From positions 1 through 53,290 of the forward strand of contig JAJEBU010000020.1 of the NCBI GenBank assembly GCA_022822375.1: a stretch of 53,290 nucleotides of DNA, given 5' to 3'. The notes beneath the pieces are model-generated. The model made no database searches. It saw nothing but the letters and a program-made list of their open reading frames with translations, and was not told the DNA's origin. This DNA is from Dehalococcoidia bacterium. Lineage in GTDB: Bacteria > Chloroflexota > Dehalococcoidia > Bin125. Position 1 is the stretch's first letter. Each line of letters opens with the position of its first letter. Positions 33,434 to 40,794 of the stretch are shown here, piece by piece. Both the position numbers and the translations under genes were made by a program.

Positions 33434-34633
33434 CTAGACGGGCGACAACGCCCGCAGGCGAGTGGTGATCGCGCCGATCGACCGCGCAATCTGTTCAACC
33501 TCGGCCTCAGTGTTGGACTGGCCCAGACTCAACCGAACCGTGCTGTGCGCCACGTCGCTGTCCAGGCCGAGCGCCGTCAGTACGTGGCTCGGTTCCGTGC
33601 TGCCCGTGCTGCAAGCGCTGCCCGACGACGCGGCGAACCCGTCCAGATCCAGCTGCAGCAAGATGCTCTCGCCCTCCACACCTGGAAAACTCACGTTCAG
33701 ATTGTTCGGCAGCCGACGCGCCCAATCCGCCGGGCCGTTCAGTCGGATCGGATGCACCTGCTCCTGCAACTCCCGCCACAGACCATTGCGCAACTGCGAC
33801 GTGTGAGCCGTCCGCGCCGTCCGCTCCGACTCCGCTAGCTGCAGCGCTCGCGCCAGTCCGACCGCCTGCGCCACCGACTCCGTGCCCGCGCGCCGTTCCT
33901 CTTCCTGGCCGCCGCCCAGCTGAATCGGCTCCAGCGGCGTCCGACGCTTCACATACAGCGCACCTGCACCCTTCGGTCCGTAGATCTTGTGAGCCGTCAG
34001 TGACATCAAGTCGACGCCCAGCGCCGCAGGTCGGATATCGACCGCGCCGGCCGCCTGCACCGCATCCGTGTGCACGATCGTGCGGCGGTTGCGCTCCTTC
34101 ACCGCCCGCGCGAGCTCGGCCAGCGGCTGAATCGCCCCGATCTCGTTGTTGGCCAGCATGATGCTGACCAGGATCGTGTCATCGCGCACCGCCGACACCG
34201 CCGCGTCGACGTCAACGAACCCCTCTGCGTCCACCGGCAGCACCGTCAGCTCGAAGCCCTCGCGCGCCAGCTGCTCCATCGGATGCAGCACCGCGTGATG
34301 CTCCGTCGCCTGCGTGATGATGTGGCGTCCTGCCTCCCGCCGCGCCAACGCCGCGCCCCGGATCGCCAGGTTGTCCGACTCTGTGCCGCCCGATGTCAGC
34401 ACCACCTCGCCGGCCGAACACTCGAGCGTCTCCGCGATCTCATCGCGCGCCTGATCCAGCAGCGCCCGCGCATACTGCGCCTCACGGTAGATGCCCGACG
34501 GATTGCCCCAGCCTCGTTCCAGCGCCGGAATCATCGCCGCCAGGACTCGAGGGTCGAGCGGTGTCGTCGCCGCATGATCGAAATACGCGCGCCCGACGTC
34601 GGCACGCGCGACAGGCTGGTCGCTGGTTGTCAT
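33434..34633 (-). CDS. Cysteine desulfurase (NifS/IscS family)
   Basis: 399 residues. This PLP enzyme removes sulfur from cysteine for Fe-S assembly and other thio-cofactors. Visible hallmarks are YFDHAATTPLDPRVLAAM at the N-terminus, TSGGTESDNLAIRGA, ATEHHAVLHPMEQL, the PLP-Lys region LTAHKIYGPKGAGALYV near residue 205, and the active-site Cys loop SSGSACSTGSTEPSHVL near 330. The loop length is that of class I (IscS/NifS) enzymes. It is divergent from an A-type Fe-S carrier gene, a natural partner. Scaffold genes (iscU/sufBC) are not in the window. A Uma2 gene follows. Confidence 0.95.
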   Translation of the reverse strand: MTTSDQPVARADVGRAYFDHAATTPLDPRVLAAMIPALERGWGNPSGIYREAQYARALLDQARDEIAETLECSAGEVVLTSGGTESDNLAIRGAALARREAGRHIITQATEHHAVLHPMEQLAREGFELTVLPVDAEGFVDVDAAVSAVRDDTILVSIMLANNEIGAIQPLAELARAVKERNRRTIVHTDAVQAAGAVDIRPAALGVDLMSLTAHKIYGPKGAGALYVKRRTPLEPIQLGGGQEEERRAGTESVAQAVGLARALQLAESERTARTAHTSQLRNGLWRELQEQVHPIRLNGPADWARRLPNNLNVSFPGVEGESILLQLDLDGFAASSGSACSTGSTEPSHVLTALGLDSDVAHSTVRLSLGQSNTEAEVEQIARSIGAITTRLRALSPV

Positions 34634-34653
34634 GTTGTCAGGGTAGCGTTCAG

Positions 34654-34678
34654 ACCACCAGGCGGTACACCAGGTGGT
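34654..34678. promoter_or_regulatory. Imperfect palindrome/direct repeat in the divergent desulfurase-carrier region
   Basis: ACCACC at 34654-34659 is matched by GGTGGT at 34673-34678. Within it, GGCGGTACACC and GGTGGTACACC form a direct repeat at 12-base spacing. It lies 21 bases upstream of the desulfurase start and about 86 bases upstream of the carrier gene. A TATGAT hexamer at 34713-34718 could be a -10 box for the carrier gene. An Fe-S-responsive regulator site is conceivable but unproven. Confidence 0.35.
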
Positions 34679-34763
34679 ACACCCGGCAGTAGCCTTACGC
34701 GTCCCTCTCGGCTATGATGACCGCACCAACCGTCTGCCCCACAAGATCGGAACGGAGCTCCTC

Positions 34764-35147
34764 ATGGTCTTTCAGATGACGGAGATGCTGGACGTGACCG
34801 ACCTGGCCGCCGATAAGGCCAAGTCGCTGCTCGAGGACAAGGGCTTCGCCGAAGGCGCGCTGCGCGTCTTCGTCGTCGGTGGCGGATGCTCCGGCTACCA
34901 GTACGGCATGGCCCTCGCCACCGATGCTGAGACCGGCGACCAGATCGTCGAAAAGAACGGCGTCCGCTTCCTGATCGACGAAGAGTCCGCGCCGCTGATC
35001 GCCGGCTCGCGCGTCGACTACATCGACGACGTGATGAAGCAGGGCTTCTCAATCTCCAACCCCAACGCCGTACAGTCCTGCGCCTGCGGCACCAGCTTCG
35101 ACACCGCGGGCGGCGACGGCGCCTCGCAGGCTCGCTCCTGCGTCTAG
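34764..35147 (+). CDS. A-type iron-sulfur carrier (HesB/IscA/ErpA family)
   Basis: 127 residues from ATG 34764 with a GGAG site upstream; the track ORF begins at 34674 in untranslated sequence. The conserved three-cysteine pattern is intact: ALRVFVVGGGCSGYQYGMAL near residue 45 and QSCACGTSFDTAG near 110. These cysteines hold a transferable Fe-S cluster or iron. It delivers clusters made with sulfur from the desulfurase encoded divergently 130 bases away. The short C-terminal tail is hydrophilic and ends in cysteine (ARSCV). Whether it is functionally ErpA, IscA or SufA cannot be told from sequence. Confidence 0.92.
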   Translation: MVFQMTEMLDVTDLAADKAKSLLEDKGFAEGALRVFVVGGGCSGYQYGMALATDAETGDQIVEKNGVRFLIDEESAPLIAGSRVDYIDDVMKQGFSISNPNAVQSCACGTSFDTAGGDGASQARSCV

Positions 35148-35170
35148 CGTCCCGGTTTCGCTGATCAACC

Positions 35171-36028
35171 ATGGCCCGCATCTCGCAACTGCTTGATGCG
35201 GGCCCAAGCCTGTCCTTCGAATTCTCCGCACCGCGCGACGCCGACGGCGTGGCGCGCTTGCGCCAGACCCTCGCCCGGCTCGCCCGACACCGTCCCCAGT
35301 TCATGTCCGTCACCTACGGCGCCGGCGGCGCCACCCGCGGGCCCACCCGTGACTGGGTGCGCACCATCCGCGAGACCTACGGCGTCGAGGCGATGCCGCA
35401 CCTCACCTGCGTCTCCCACAGCCAGCGGGAGATCAACGAGATCATCAACGACTATCGGGCTGACGGCATCGAGAACATCCTCGCGCTGCGCGGCGACCTC
35501 CCCCAAGACCAGCCGCGCCCGTCACAAGCCTTCGACACTGCCGTCCAGCTCGCCGCCTTCATCCGCCAGCGAGCGTCCTGGGACATCGCCGTCGCCGCTC
35601 ACCCAGAGGGCCATCCGATGGCTGCCAGTCCCCAGGCCGACCGCGAGCACCAGGCAGCCAAGCTCGCCCAGGCCGACTTCGCCATTACCCAGTTCGGATT
35701 CCGCAGTGAGCACTACGAGCGCTTCCTGCACGACCTGCGCGCCAGAGGCATCGACACCCCGATCATTCCCGGCCTCATGCCGCCGACGAACGTCGCCGGG
35801 ATCGAGCGGATGTCCGCGCTCAACCACACCGAATTCCCGACGACCATCCGCGAACGGTTGGAAGCCGCCTCCAGCGCCGCAGACCGCCGACAGATCGGCG
35901 TCGACATCGCCGCACAACTCGGCCGCGAGCTGCTCGAACTCGGGGCGCCCGGCCTACACATCTACACCATGAACTTCTCCAGAGCCGCATCCGAAGTCGC
36001 CGCCGCCCTTGGCTGGCCCGCCGGCTAA
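35171..36028 (+). CDS. metF: Methylenetetrahydrofolate reductase
   Basis: 285 residues, TIM-barrel flavoprotein reducing 5,10-methylene-THF to 5-methyl-THF for methionine synthesis or C1 metabolism. Conserved segments are LSFEFSAPRDADGV near residue 15 (canonically FEFFPPK), FMSVTYGAGGATR, MPHLTCVSHSQREINEII, ILALRGDLP near residue 100, VAAHPEGHP and FAITQFGF with PGLMPP later. The initial FEFSAPRD differs from the usual FEFFPPK but keeps the active-site Glu. It is 23 bases downstream of the Fe-S carrier gene on the same strand. NADH dependence cannot be judged. Confidence 0.9.
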   Translation: MARISQLLDAGPSLSFEFSAPRDADGVARLRQTLARLARHRPQFMSVTYGAGGATRGPTRDWVRTIRETYGVEAMPHLTCVSHSQREINEIINDYRADGIENILALRGDLPQDQPRPSQAFDTAVQLAAFIRQRASWDIAVAAHPEGHPMAASPQADREHQAAKLAQADFAITQFGFRSEHYERFLHDLRARGIDTPIIPGLMPPTNVAGIERMSALNHTEFPTTIRERLEAASSAADRRQIGVDIAAQLGRELLELGAPGLHIYTMNFSRAASEVAAALGWPAG

Positions 36029-36079
36029 CCGCCAACGTCCCATCCCACCCCTATCCCACGTGCCGCGTGCTCCTCGCGA

Positions 36080-36547
36080 TCAGGACACCTGCAGCTGCGC
36101 TCGCAGCGTGTTCAACACCTCGAGATCCGCCTGATGCAGCGAACGCACCACCGACTCCACCGTCAGATCCCCCTGAAACCGGTGCGTCGCGCCCTGTTCC
36201 CACTCTGCACCGCCCAGCATGTACAGCACTCCGAGCAGCTGCTCTCGCAGCTGGTACCACTCGCGCAACTGCTCGTAACAGTCCGGGATCGACGTCTGCT
36301 CCAGCCATTCGTGATCGTGCAGAGGAACTTCGTCCGCTGCCTGGAACAGGATGTGCCCAATCTGCCAGGCCGCAATCGTCTGTTCGCGCCATGCCCGCTC
36401 CGTCAGCGCCTCCGCGTCCACGCTTGAGCCGCGCAGCGCCTGCATCAACAGCTCGTACATCTCGCCCGACGCCTCCCGCAACGCCTTCATCAGCCAGCGC
36501 CTCGAGCTCTCAGCGTCGCCCCCGCGGGACAGAATGTGCTCGGCCAT
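36080..36547 (-). CDS. DinB-like four-helix protein
   Basis: 155 residues from ATG 36547; the track's 36685 start covers the divergent small gene and is rejected. The sequence is helical, with WREQTIAAWQIGHILFQAADEV, a DHEWLEQ segment and a C-terminal helix with TVESVVRSLHQADLEVLNTL. The spaced His residues resemble the DinB/YfiT metal-binding fold, in which three histidines hold Ni or Zn. The pattern is weaker than in the second DinB gene (45717-46277), so this call is tentative. It is divergent from the short gene at 36624. Confidence 0.45.
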   Translation of the reverse strand: MAEHILSRGGDAESSRRWLMKALREASGEMYELLMQALRGSSVDAEALTERAWREQTIAAWQIGHILFQAADEVPLHDHEWLEQTSIPDCYEQLREWYQLREQLLGVLYMLGGAEWEQGATHRFQGDLTVESVVRSLHQADLEVLNTLRAQLQVS

Positions 36548-36623
36548 GCGGCCATTGTGCCACACCGACATCTCGCCGCGATGGGATACGCTAAACCAGT
36601 ACGCCCGTCGCAGGAGGAACCCA

Positions 36624-36836
36624 ATGCTGACCGAGTTCTGGGAGTCGGACGACTTTTCCGAGCGCAAGGAAGCCCTGCTCGACACCCTGGAAACTGACTA
36701 CCCCTGGAGCCAGGGCGACACTCTCCGCTTCCGACGTGGCGGACGCGACGACCGCTACCGCGTCCTGCGCGTGCAGGTCGAAATCGGCGACGAAGGTCTG
36801 CGCCGAGAGGTGCTCCTGCTCAAGTTGGGGTCATAG
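36624..36836 (+). CDS. Small conserved-looking hypothetical protein
   Basis: 70 residues from ATG 36624, preceded by AGGAGG at six bases; the track lists a longer ORF from 36351, which lies over the opposite-strand gene. The protein is acidic at the start (LTEFWESDDFSERKEALLD) and ends in a beta-rich stretch (YRVLRVQVEIGDEGLRREVLLLKLG). No family recognised. The strong ribosome-binding site and near-contact with the next membrane-protein gene (six bases) support a real gene in an operon. Confidence 0.6.
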   Translation: MLTEFWESDDFSERKEALLDTLETDYPWSQGDTLRFRRGGRDDRYRVLRVQVEIGDEGLRREVLLLKLGS

Positions 36837-36842
36837 ACGACG

Positions 36843-37670
36843 GTGGTTGATCCGGTCGCCTCTGGAGCCCTGCCTTACACCCTGCTGCTGCTCTTGCTCG
36901 AACTCGGCGTCGGCGGAGCGCTCGTCATGCACGCCGTCCATCTTCGCGGTCAAGCCACGCCCGGATTCGTCCGCGCGACCACGATCATGGTCCCGATCGT
37001 GCTCGGGCTCGCCTTCTGGACCGCCTTCACGCTCGACGGCGACATCGTCGAAGGCTTCACCGTCCGCGCCGGACCTCGTGGCGTCCTCGTCTGGGTGCTC
37101 GCCGCAATGACGGTCGTCAGCATCCTGCACAACGCCGCTCTCTATACCGACCGAGACTCGCAGGCCCGACAGCTCGGCTGGCTGCTCAGCGCGCTCGGCC
37201 TGACTGCCTTGGGCCTGACCGCCGCCGTGCTCTCCGGCGCCCCCGAACTGCTCACCGCCGTCAGCCTCGCCTTCGGATCGCTGGCCATCGGACTGTCCGC
37301 AGTCGGACTCGCGCTCGGACACTGGTACCTCGTCACGCCGCGACTCCCCGCCCAACCGCTCGTGGAGATCACCACCGCCTTCCTCGCCGTGATCGTCATC
37401 CAATCGATCCTCTTCGGCATCGCGCTCGCCGTTTCCGTCGACGAACCCATTGGCGGCCGAGACCTCGCGCTCTCCAGCGACCCGACCTTCTGGCTCAGGA
37501 TCGTGATCGGGTTCGCGCTCCCCCTGATCTTCGGTTGGATGGCCTGGACGACCGCGCGGATGCGTTCCATGATGGCCGCGACCGGCCTGCTCTACCTGAC
37601 CACCGCGGCCGTGCTCGCCGCACAGATCGCCGCACGCGCGCTGATGCTCGACAGCGGCCGACCGCTCTAG
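36843..37670 (+). CDS. Polytopic membrane protein, about eight helices, family unrecognised
   Basis: 275 residues, GTG start. Hydrophobic segments occur near residues 10-30 (LPYTLLLLLLELGVGGALVMHA), 45-63, 80-98, 112-130, 135-160, 175-200, 215-235 and 245-265. A His lies in the first segment (MHAVHLRG) and a conserved-looking LGHWYLVTPRLPAQPL follows the fifth. His residues in or near helices are compatible with a heme or quinone site, but no motif proves it. It follows the small gene by six bases. No function is assigned. Confidence 0.6.
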   Translation: MVDPVASGALPYTLLLLLLELGVGGALVMHAVHLRGQATPGFVRATTIMVPIVLGLAFWTAFTLDGDIVEGFTVRAGPRGVLVWVLAAMTVVSILHNAALYTDRDSQARQLGWLLSALGLTALGLTAAVLSGAPELLTAVSLAFGSLAIGLSAVGLALGHWYLVTPRLPAQPLVEITTAFLAVIVIQSILFGIALAVSVDEPIGGRDLALSSDPTFWLRIVIGFALPLIFGWMAWTTARMRSMMAATGLLYLTTAAVLAAQIAARALMLDSGRPL

Positions 37671-37682
37671 TCCGCCCAGACG

Positions 37683-38588
37683 CTACTCCACGACATCCTG
37701 CTGCGTGACCGTCAGATTCAGCCCCGGCGGCAGCTCCTCGACCATCGATGCATCAGCCTGCCAACCGCTCCGCGCCTGATCGAGCAATCCCGCCACCTCG
37801 GCAATCGCCGCACCCGTCCGCACGCCCCACCAGGTCAAGTTCTGCCCGTCGCAGAGGAACACCCGCCCGTTCCGGCCGGCCGACATCCCGTGCTGCGCCA
37901 ACAGCTCGGCTGCATGGCGCTCGCGAAAGCGGTACGGCTCCGACGGCAGCAAAATCACCTCCGGATCGAGCGCAACCAGCTCGCTCAAAGACTGGCGCGG
38001 ATAGCGTCCGCGCCCCTGCGACGCCATCTCTTCGCAAACGTTGATGCCGCCGCAGACACGCAGCAGATCACCGATGTACGTATCGCCCGACGCCGCCATG
38101 AACGGGTTCCGCCAGATCAGCGCCGCGACGCGCACCTTCGGACGCATGCGCTCGAGGTGGCGCTGTTCCTCGATCGCGTCCTCGCTCGGCGACTTCGCCT
38201 TGATCGTGATCCCGCCCAACAGCTCGCCGACCCGCTCGATCTCCGCCACCGCGTCCGCCGCCGTCTTCACATCGCCCACGTAGACCTGCAGGCCCGCCGC
38301 TCGCAGCGCCTCGACATCCTCCTCGTTGTTCTCCTCGCGATTGGCGAGCACCAACTCCGGCGCCAGCTGGACAATCCGCTCCAGATTTGGATTCTTCGTC
38401 CCGCCGATCTTGCGAATCCCCGCCACCGTCTCGGCCGGCTCCACGCAGAATCTCGTCACTCCCACCAGCCGCGCCGACAGCCGCAGCTCGCAGACGAGTT
38501 CCGTAAACGACGGCACCAGCGACACCACCGACCGCGCGGGTCGTTCGAGTTCGACCGCTGTCTCCGTGGCGTCCATTACAGTAGGCAT
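37683..38588 (-). CDS. BtuF-like helical-backbone metal/cobalamin-binding protein without signal peptide
   Basis: 301 residues with the two-lobed, helix-linked fold of class III substrate-binding proteins. Supporting segments are RPARSVVSLVPSFTELVCEL, VGVTRFCVEPAETV, GTKNPNLERIVQLAPELVLAN (the typical connecting region), and GDTYIGDLLRVCGGINVCEEM. The N-terminus MPTVMDATETAVELERPARS has no signal peptide or lipobox, so it appears cytoplasmic as encoded. It could bind cobalamin or an iron chelate, or serve a non-transport role. It is divergent (32-base gap) from a metal-type ABC ATPase gene; no permease lies between or beside them. Confidence 0.75.
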   Translation of the reverse strand: MPTVMDATETAVELERPARSVVSLVPSFTELVCELRLSARLVGVTRFCVEPAETVAGIRKIGGTKNPNLERIVQLAPELVLANREENNEEDVEALRAAGLQVYVGDVKTAADAVAEIERVGELLGGITIKAKSPSEDAIEEQRHLERMRPKVRVAALIWRNPFMAASGDTYIGDLLRVCGGINVCEEMASQGRGRYPRQSLSELVALDPEVILLPSEPYRFRERHAAELLAQHGMSAGRNGRVFLCDGQNLTWWGVRTGAAIAEVAGLLDQARSGWQADASMVEELPPGLNLTVTQQDVVE

Positions 38589-38620
38589 GGACCAGAGGCT
38601 ATCAGCGGACTGACTAGAAC

Positions 38621-39514
38621 GTGACCCTCATGCCAGTTCGAGGCGCAGATGTCGCGTTGCGCGATGTAACCGTCGGTTACCCCGACCACACGGTCTTCAG
38701 CGACCTGTCGATGCACATTTCGGCCGGGGTCTTCACCGGCATCATCGGCCCTAACGGATCGGGCAAGAGCACCCTGCTCAAAACCATCGCCGGTCTGCTC
38801 ACGCCCTCCCGCGGCGACGTCAGCATCGGCGGCGACCCGCCCAAGGCCGCCCGCAAGTTCCTCGGCTACATGCCGCAAGCCAGCAACGTCGACTGGCGCT
38901 TCCCACTGACCGTCCGCGAACTCGTCGAGATGGGGCGCTATCAGTTCAGTTGGTCCCGACGCATCGGTCGACTGATCAAGTCCCGTGACGACCGCATCGC
39001 CGTCGACCGCGCGCTCGCCATGATGGACATCCAGGACTTGCAGCGCGAGCAGATCGTCGAGCTCTCCGGCGGACAGCGCAAGCGCACCCTGATCGCCCGC
39101 GCCCTCGCCCGCCAGCCCCGCATCCTGCTGCTCGACGAACCGTCAGCCGAGCTCGACGCCGTCTCCGACGCACAGTTCTTCGATGTCCTCTGCGACCTCA
39201 CCGACTTCGGCGTCTCCGTCATCATGACCACGCACGATCTCTCCACCGTGCTCGAGCACTACCAGGAAGTCATCTGCGTCAACGCGCTCGCCGGCGGCGT
39301 CATCGCGCAGGGTCAGCCCACCAGTGTCCTCACAGAGGATGTCTTGCGCCGAACCTTCGGTCGCGAACTCGCCATCGTCTCGCACGGTGATCAGGCCGCG
39401 GGATTCGGCGCACACCAGCGAGAGCACAGCACCGTCCCGCTGGGCGGCGAACTCACCCTCCACGTCGACGAACACAGCCACACCGAGGGTCACTCGCACG
39501 GCCCACAACGCTAG
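38621..39514 (+). CDS. ABC transporter ATP-binding protein, zinc/manganese type, with His-rich tail
   Basis: 297 residues, GTG start (ATG 38630 alternative). Walker A GPNGSGKSTLL is near residue 45, Q-loop YMPQASNVDWRFPLTVRELVEMG, signature ELSGGQRKR near 145, Walker B RILLLDEPSAELD and switch His in MTTHDLS. The PQ-x(5)-W-x-FP segment and the 45-residue extension resemble ZnuC/MntB/TroB-type metal transporter ATPases. The tail HVDEHSHTEGHSHGPQR is histidine-rich and suited to Zn/Mn/Ni binding. Cognate permease and receptor genes are not on the same strand nearby, so the complete transporter must be encoded elsewhere or be incomplete. Confidence 0.88.
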   Translation: MTLMPVRGADVALRDVTVGYPDHTVFSDLSMHISAGVFTGIIGPNGSGKSTLLKTIAGLLTPSRGDVSIGGDPPKAARKFLGYMPQASNVDWRFPLTVRELVEMGRYQFSWSRRIGRLIKSRDDRIAVDRALAMMDIQDLQREQIVELSGGQRKRTLIARALARQPRILLLDEPSAELDAVSDAQFFDVLCDLTDFGVSVIMTTHDLSTVLEHYQEVICVNALAGGVIAQGQPTSVLTEDVLRRTFGRELAIVSHGDQAAGFGAHQREHSTVPLGGELTLHVDEHSHTEGHSHGPQR

Positions 39515-39522
39515 CTCCACCG

Positions 39523-40320
39523 CTAGCTGCGCCGAACGACCGCCACCATGCGGCGCAGCAGCAACTCGAACTGACCAGCGTCCGCCGACCTCTGCAGATC
39601 CCGCCGCCATTCATCGAACCGACGCGCGCGAACCCGCGCCGACTCGATTACCAGATACCGCCGGATCGAATCCAGCAGGTCCCAGGCCAGACTGCCCTGG
39701 ACCAAGTCGTCTGATCGGATCGACGCAATCGACACCTCCGCCGCGCTCAGACCAGCCTCTGCAGCCGACCGCCGAATCTGACCCCGCAGATCGGACGGCG
39801 CGCCGCGCGTGAACGCCCGCACGAACTCTCGACCTCGCTCCGCGACGTCAGCTCGATGGTCCGCCTGAAACCAGAGCCCCTCCCAGTCCGTCTGCACGAT
39901 CAGAATCGGTCCATCCGTCACCCGACCGCACTCCGCCAGCGTCACCGCCGGATGACGCAGCCACTCGAACACGTCCACCATCAGCGCCGTCCCAAACGAC
40001 CCATCGGCGAACGGTAGACGCTGCGCGTCGGCGCGGACCAGATCCCAACCGTCAGGCCCCAGCCAGTCGGCGCGCGCGTCGCTGTCGATGGCCACCCCCG
40101 AGAGCGGCGTCCCCTGCGTGATCGCTGCCAGCGTCAGCCCGTCCCCGCTGCCCACATCCAGCCCCGGTCGAGCATCCCGCGCCGCCCGTCCGTCCAGCAG
40201 CTGGTCATAGAGCGAGTCGTAGTGCCGACGCAGCTCCTCATGGATCACCGGTCGCCCGTCCCGGCCGCCCGCCGTCGTCGGCGGCGGCGACAGGCTGCGC
40301 GCCGGCGTTGCGGACGCCAT
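39523..40320 (-). CDS. SAM-dependent methyltransferase
   Basis: 265 residues from ATG 40320, which overlaps the TGA of the upstream DUF2203 gene; the track start at 40329 is less likely. It is a class I methyltransferase: motif I GLDVGSGDGLTLAAI near residue 55, VAIDSDARADWL, DLVRADAQRLPFADGSFGTALMVDVFEWL (post I to motif IV) and VTDGPILIVQTDWEGLWF. The C-terminal half is helical (RRYLVIESARVRARRFDEWRRDL). The pattern resembles Methyltransf_11-type enzymes; the substrate is unknown. It is translationally coupled to the DUF2203 gene. Confidence 0.82.
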   Translation of the reverse strand: MASATPARSLSPPPTTAGGRDGRPVIHEELRRHYDSLYDQLLDGRAARDARPGLDVGSGDGLTLAAITQGTPLSGVAIDSDARADWLGPDGWDLVRADAQRLPFADGSFGTALMVDVFEWLRHPAVTLAECGRVTDGPILIVQTDWEGLWFQADHRADVAERGREFVRAFTRGAPSDLRGQIRRSAAEAGLSAAEVSIASIRSDDLVQGSLAWDLLDSIRRYLVIESARVRARRFDEWRRDLQRSADAGQFELLLRRMVAVVRRS

Positions 40321-40748
40321 CAGGCCCACTCCGAGACGACGATTGGCCGCCGCCCCCCGAAGCCGTCCGACAGCTCATGCCAGAAGCTCACCGTCCGCTC
40401 CCCGTACTGCCAGCACAGGTACACCACCCGCCCGTCGCGCTCTGCCCGCCAGTCCAACAGACCCCGCCGAACGTCCTTGACCTCCACGCCTTGCCGACCG
40501 ACATGAGCGATCAGTTCACCAATCTGCCGCTCCAGCTTGGCCAGCTCCGCTTGCAACTCAGAGTCATCCGTCGTCATCGGATTTCCGTCCGCGCCGCTGC
40601 TCCGCCGCAACGACGCCCGCAGCGCCTGCAACTCGTCCAGTCGCCGCGCCTTCTCGCGCATCACGATCACGACAGCCGCCAGACCCGGCAGTGATCGCCG
40701 CGCCTGGCTCAGCGTGTAGAGACGAGGCTGGTGATGCTCGCTGGGCAT
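40320..40748 (-). CDS. DUF2203 family protein
   Basis: 142 residues. The layout matches DUF2203: an opening RLYTLSQARRSLPGLAAVVIVMREKARRLDEL helix, a ~20-residue variable loop, LQAELAKLERQIGELIAHVGRQGVEVKDVRRGLLDW, and the strand VVYLCWQYGERTVSFWHELSDGFGGR. The GVEVKD..RGLLDW..GRVVYLCW pattern is diagnostic. Function is unknown. It overlaps the methyltransferase gene by the ATGA arrangement. Confidence 0.88.
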   Translation of the reverse strand: MPSEHHQPRLYTLSQARRSLPGLAAVVIVMREKARRLDELQALRASLRRSSGADGNPMTTDDSELQAELAKLERQIGELIAHVGRQGVEVKDVRRGLLDWRAERDGRVVYLCWQYGERTVSFWHELSDGFGGRRPIVVSEWA

Positions 40749-40794
40749 GCAACGAGTCTACGCGCCGTTGACGCCCAGCCCGCGCCGCACCTGC

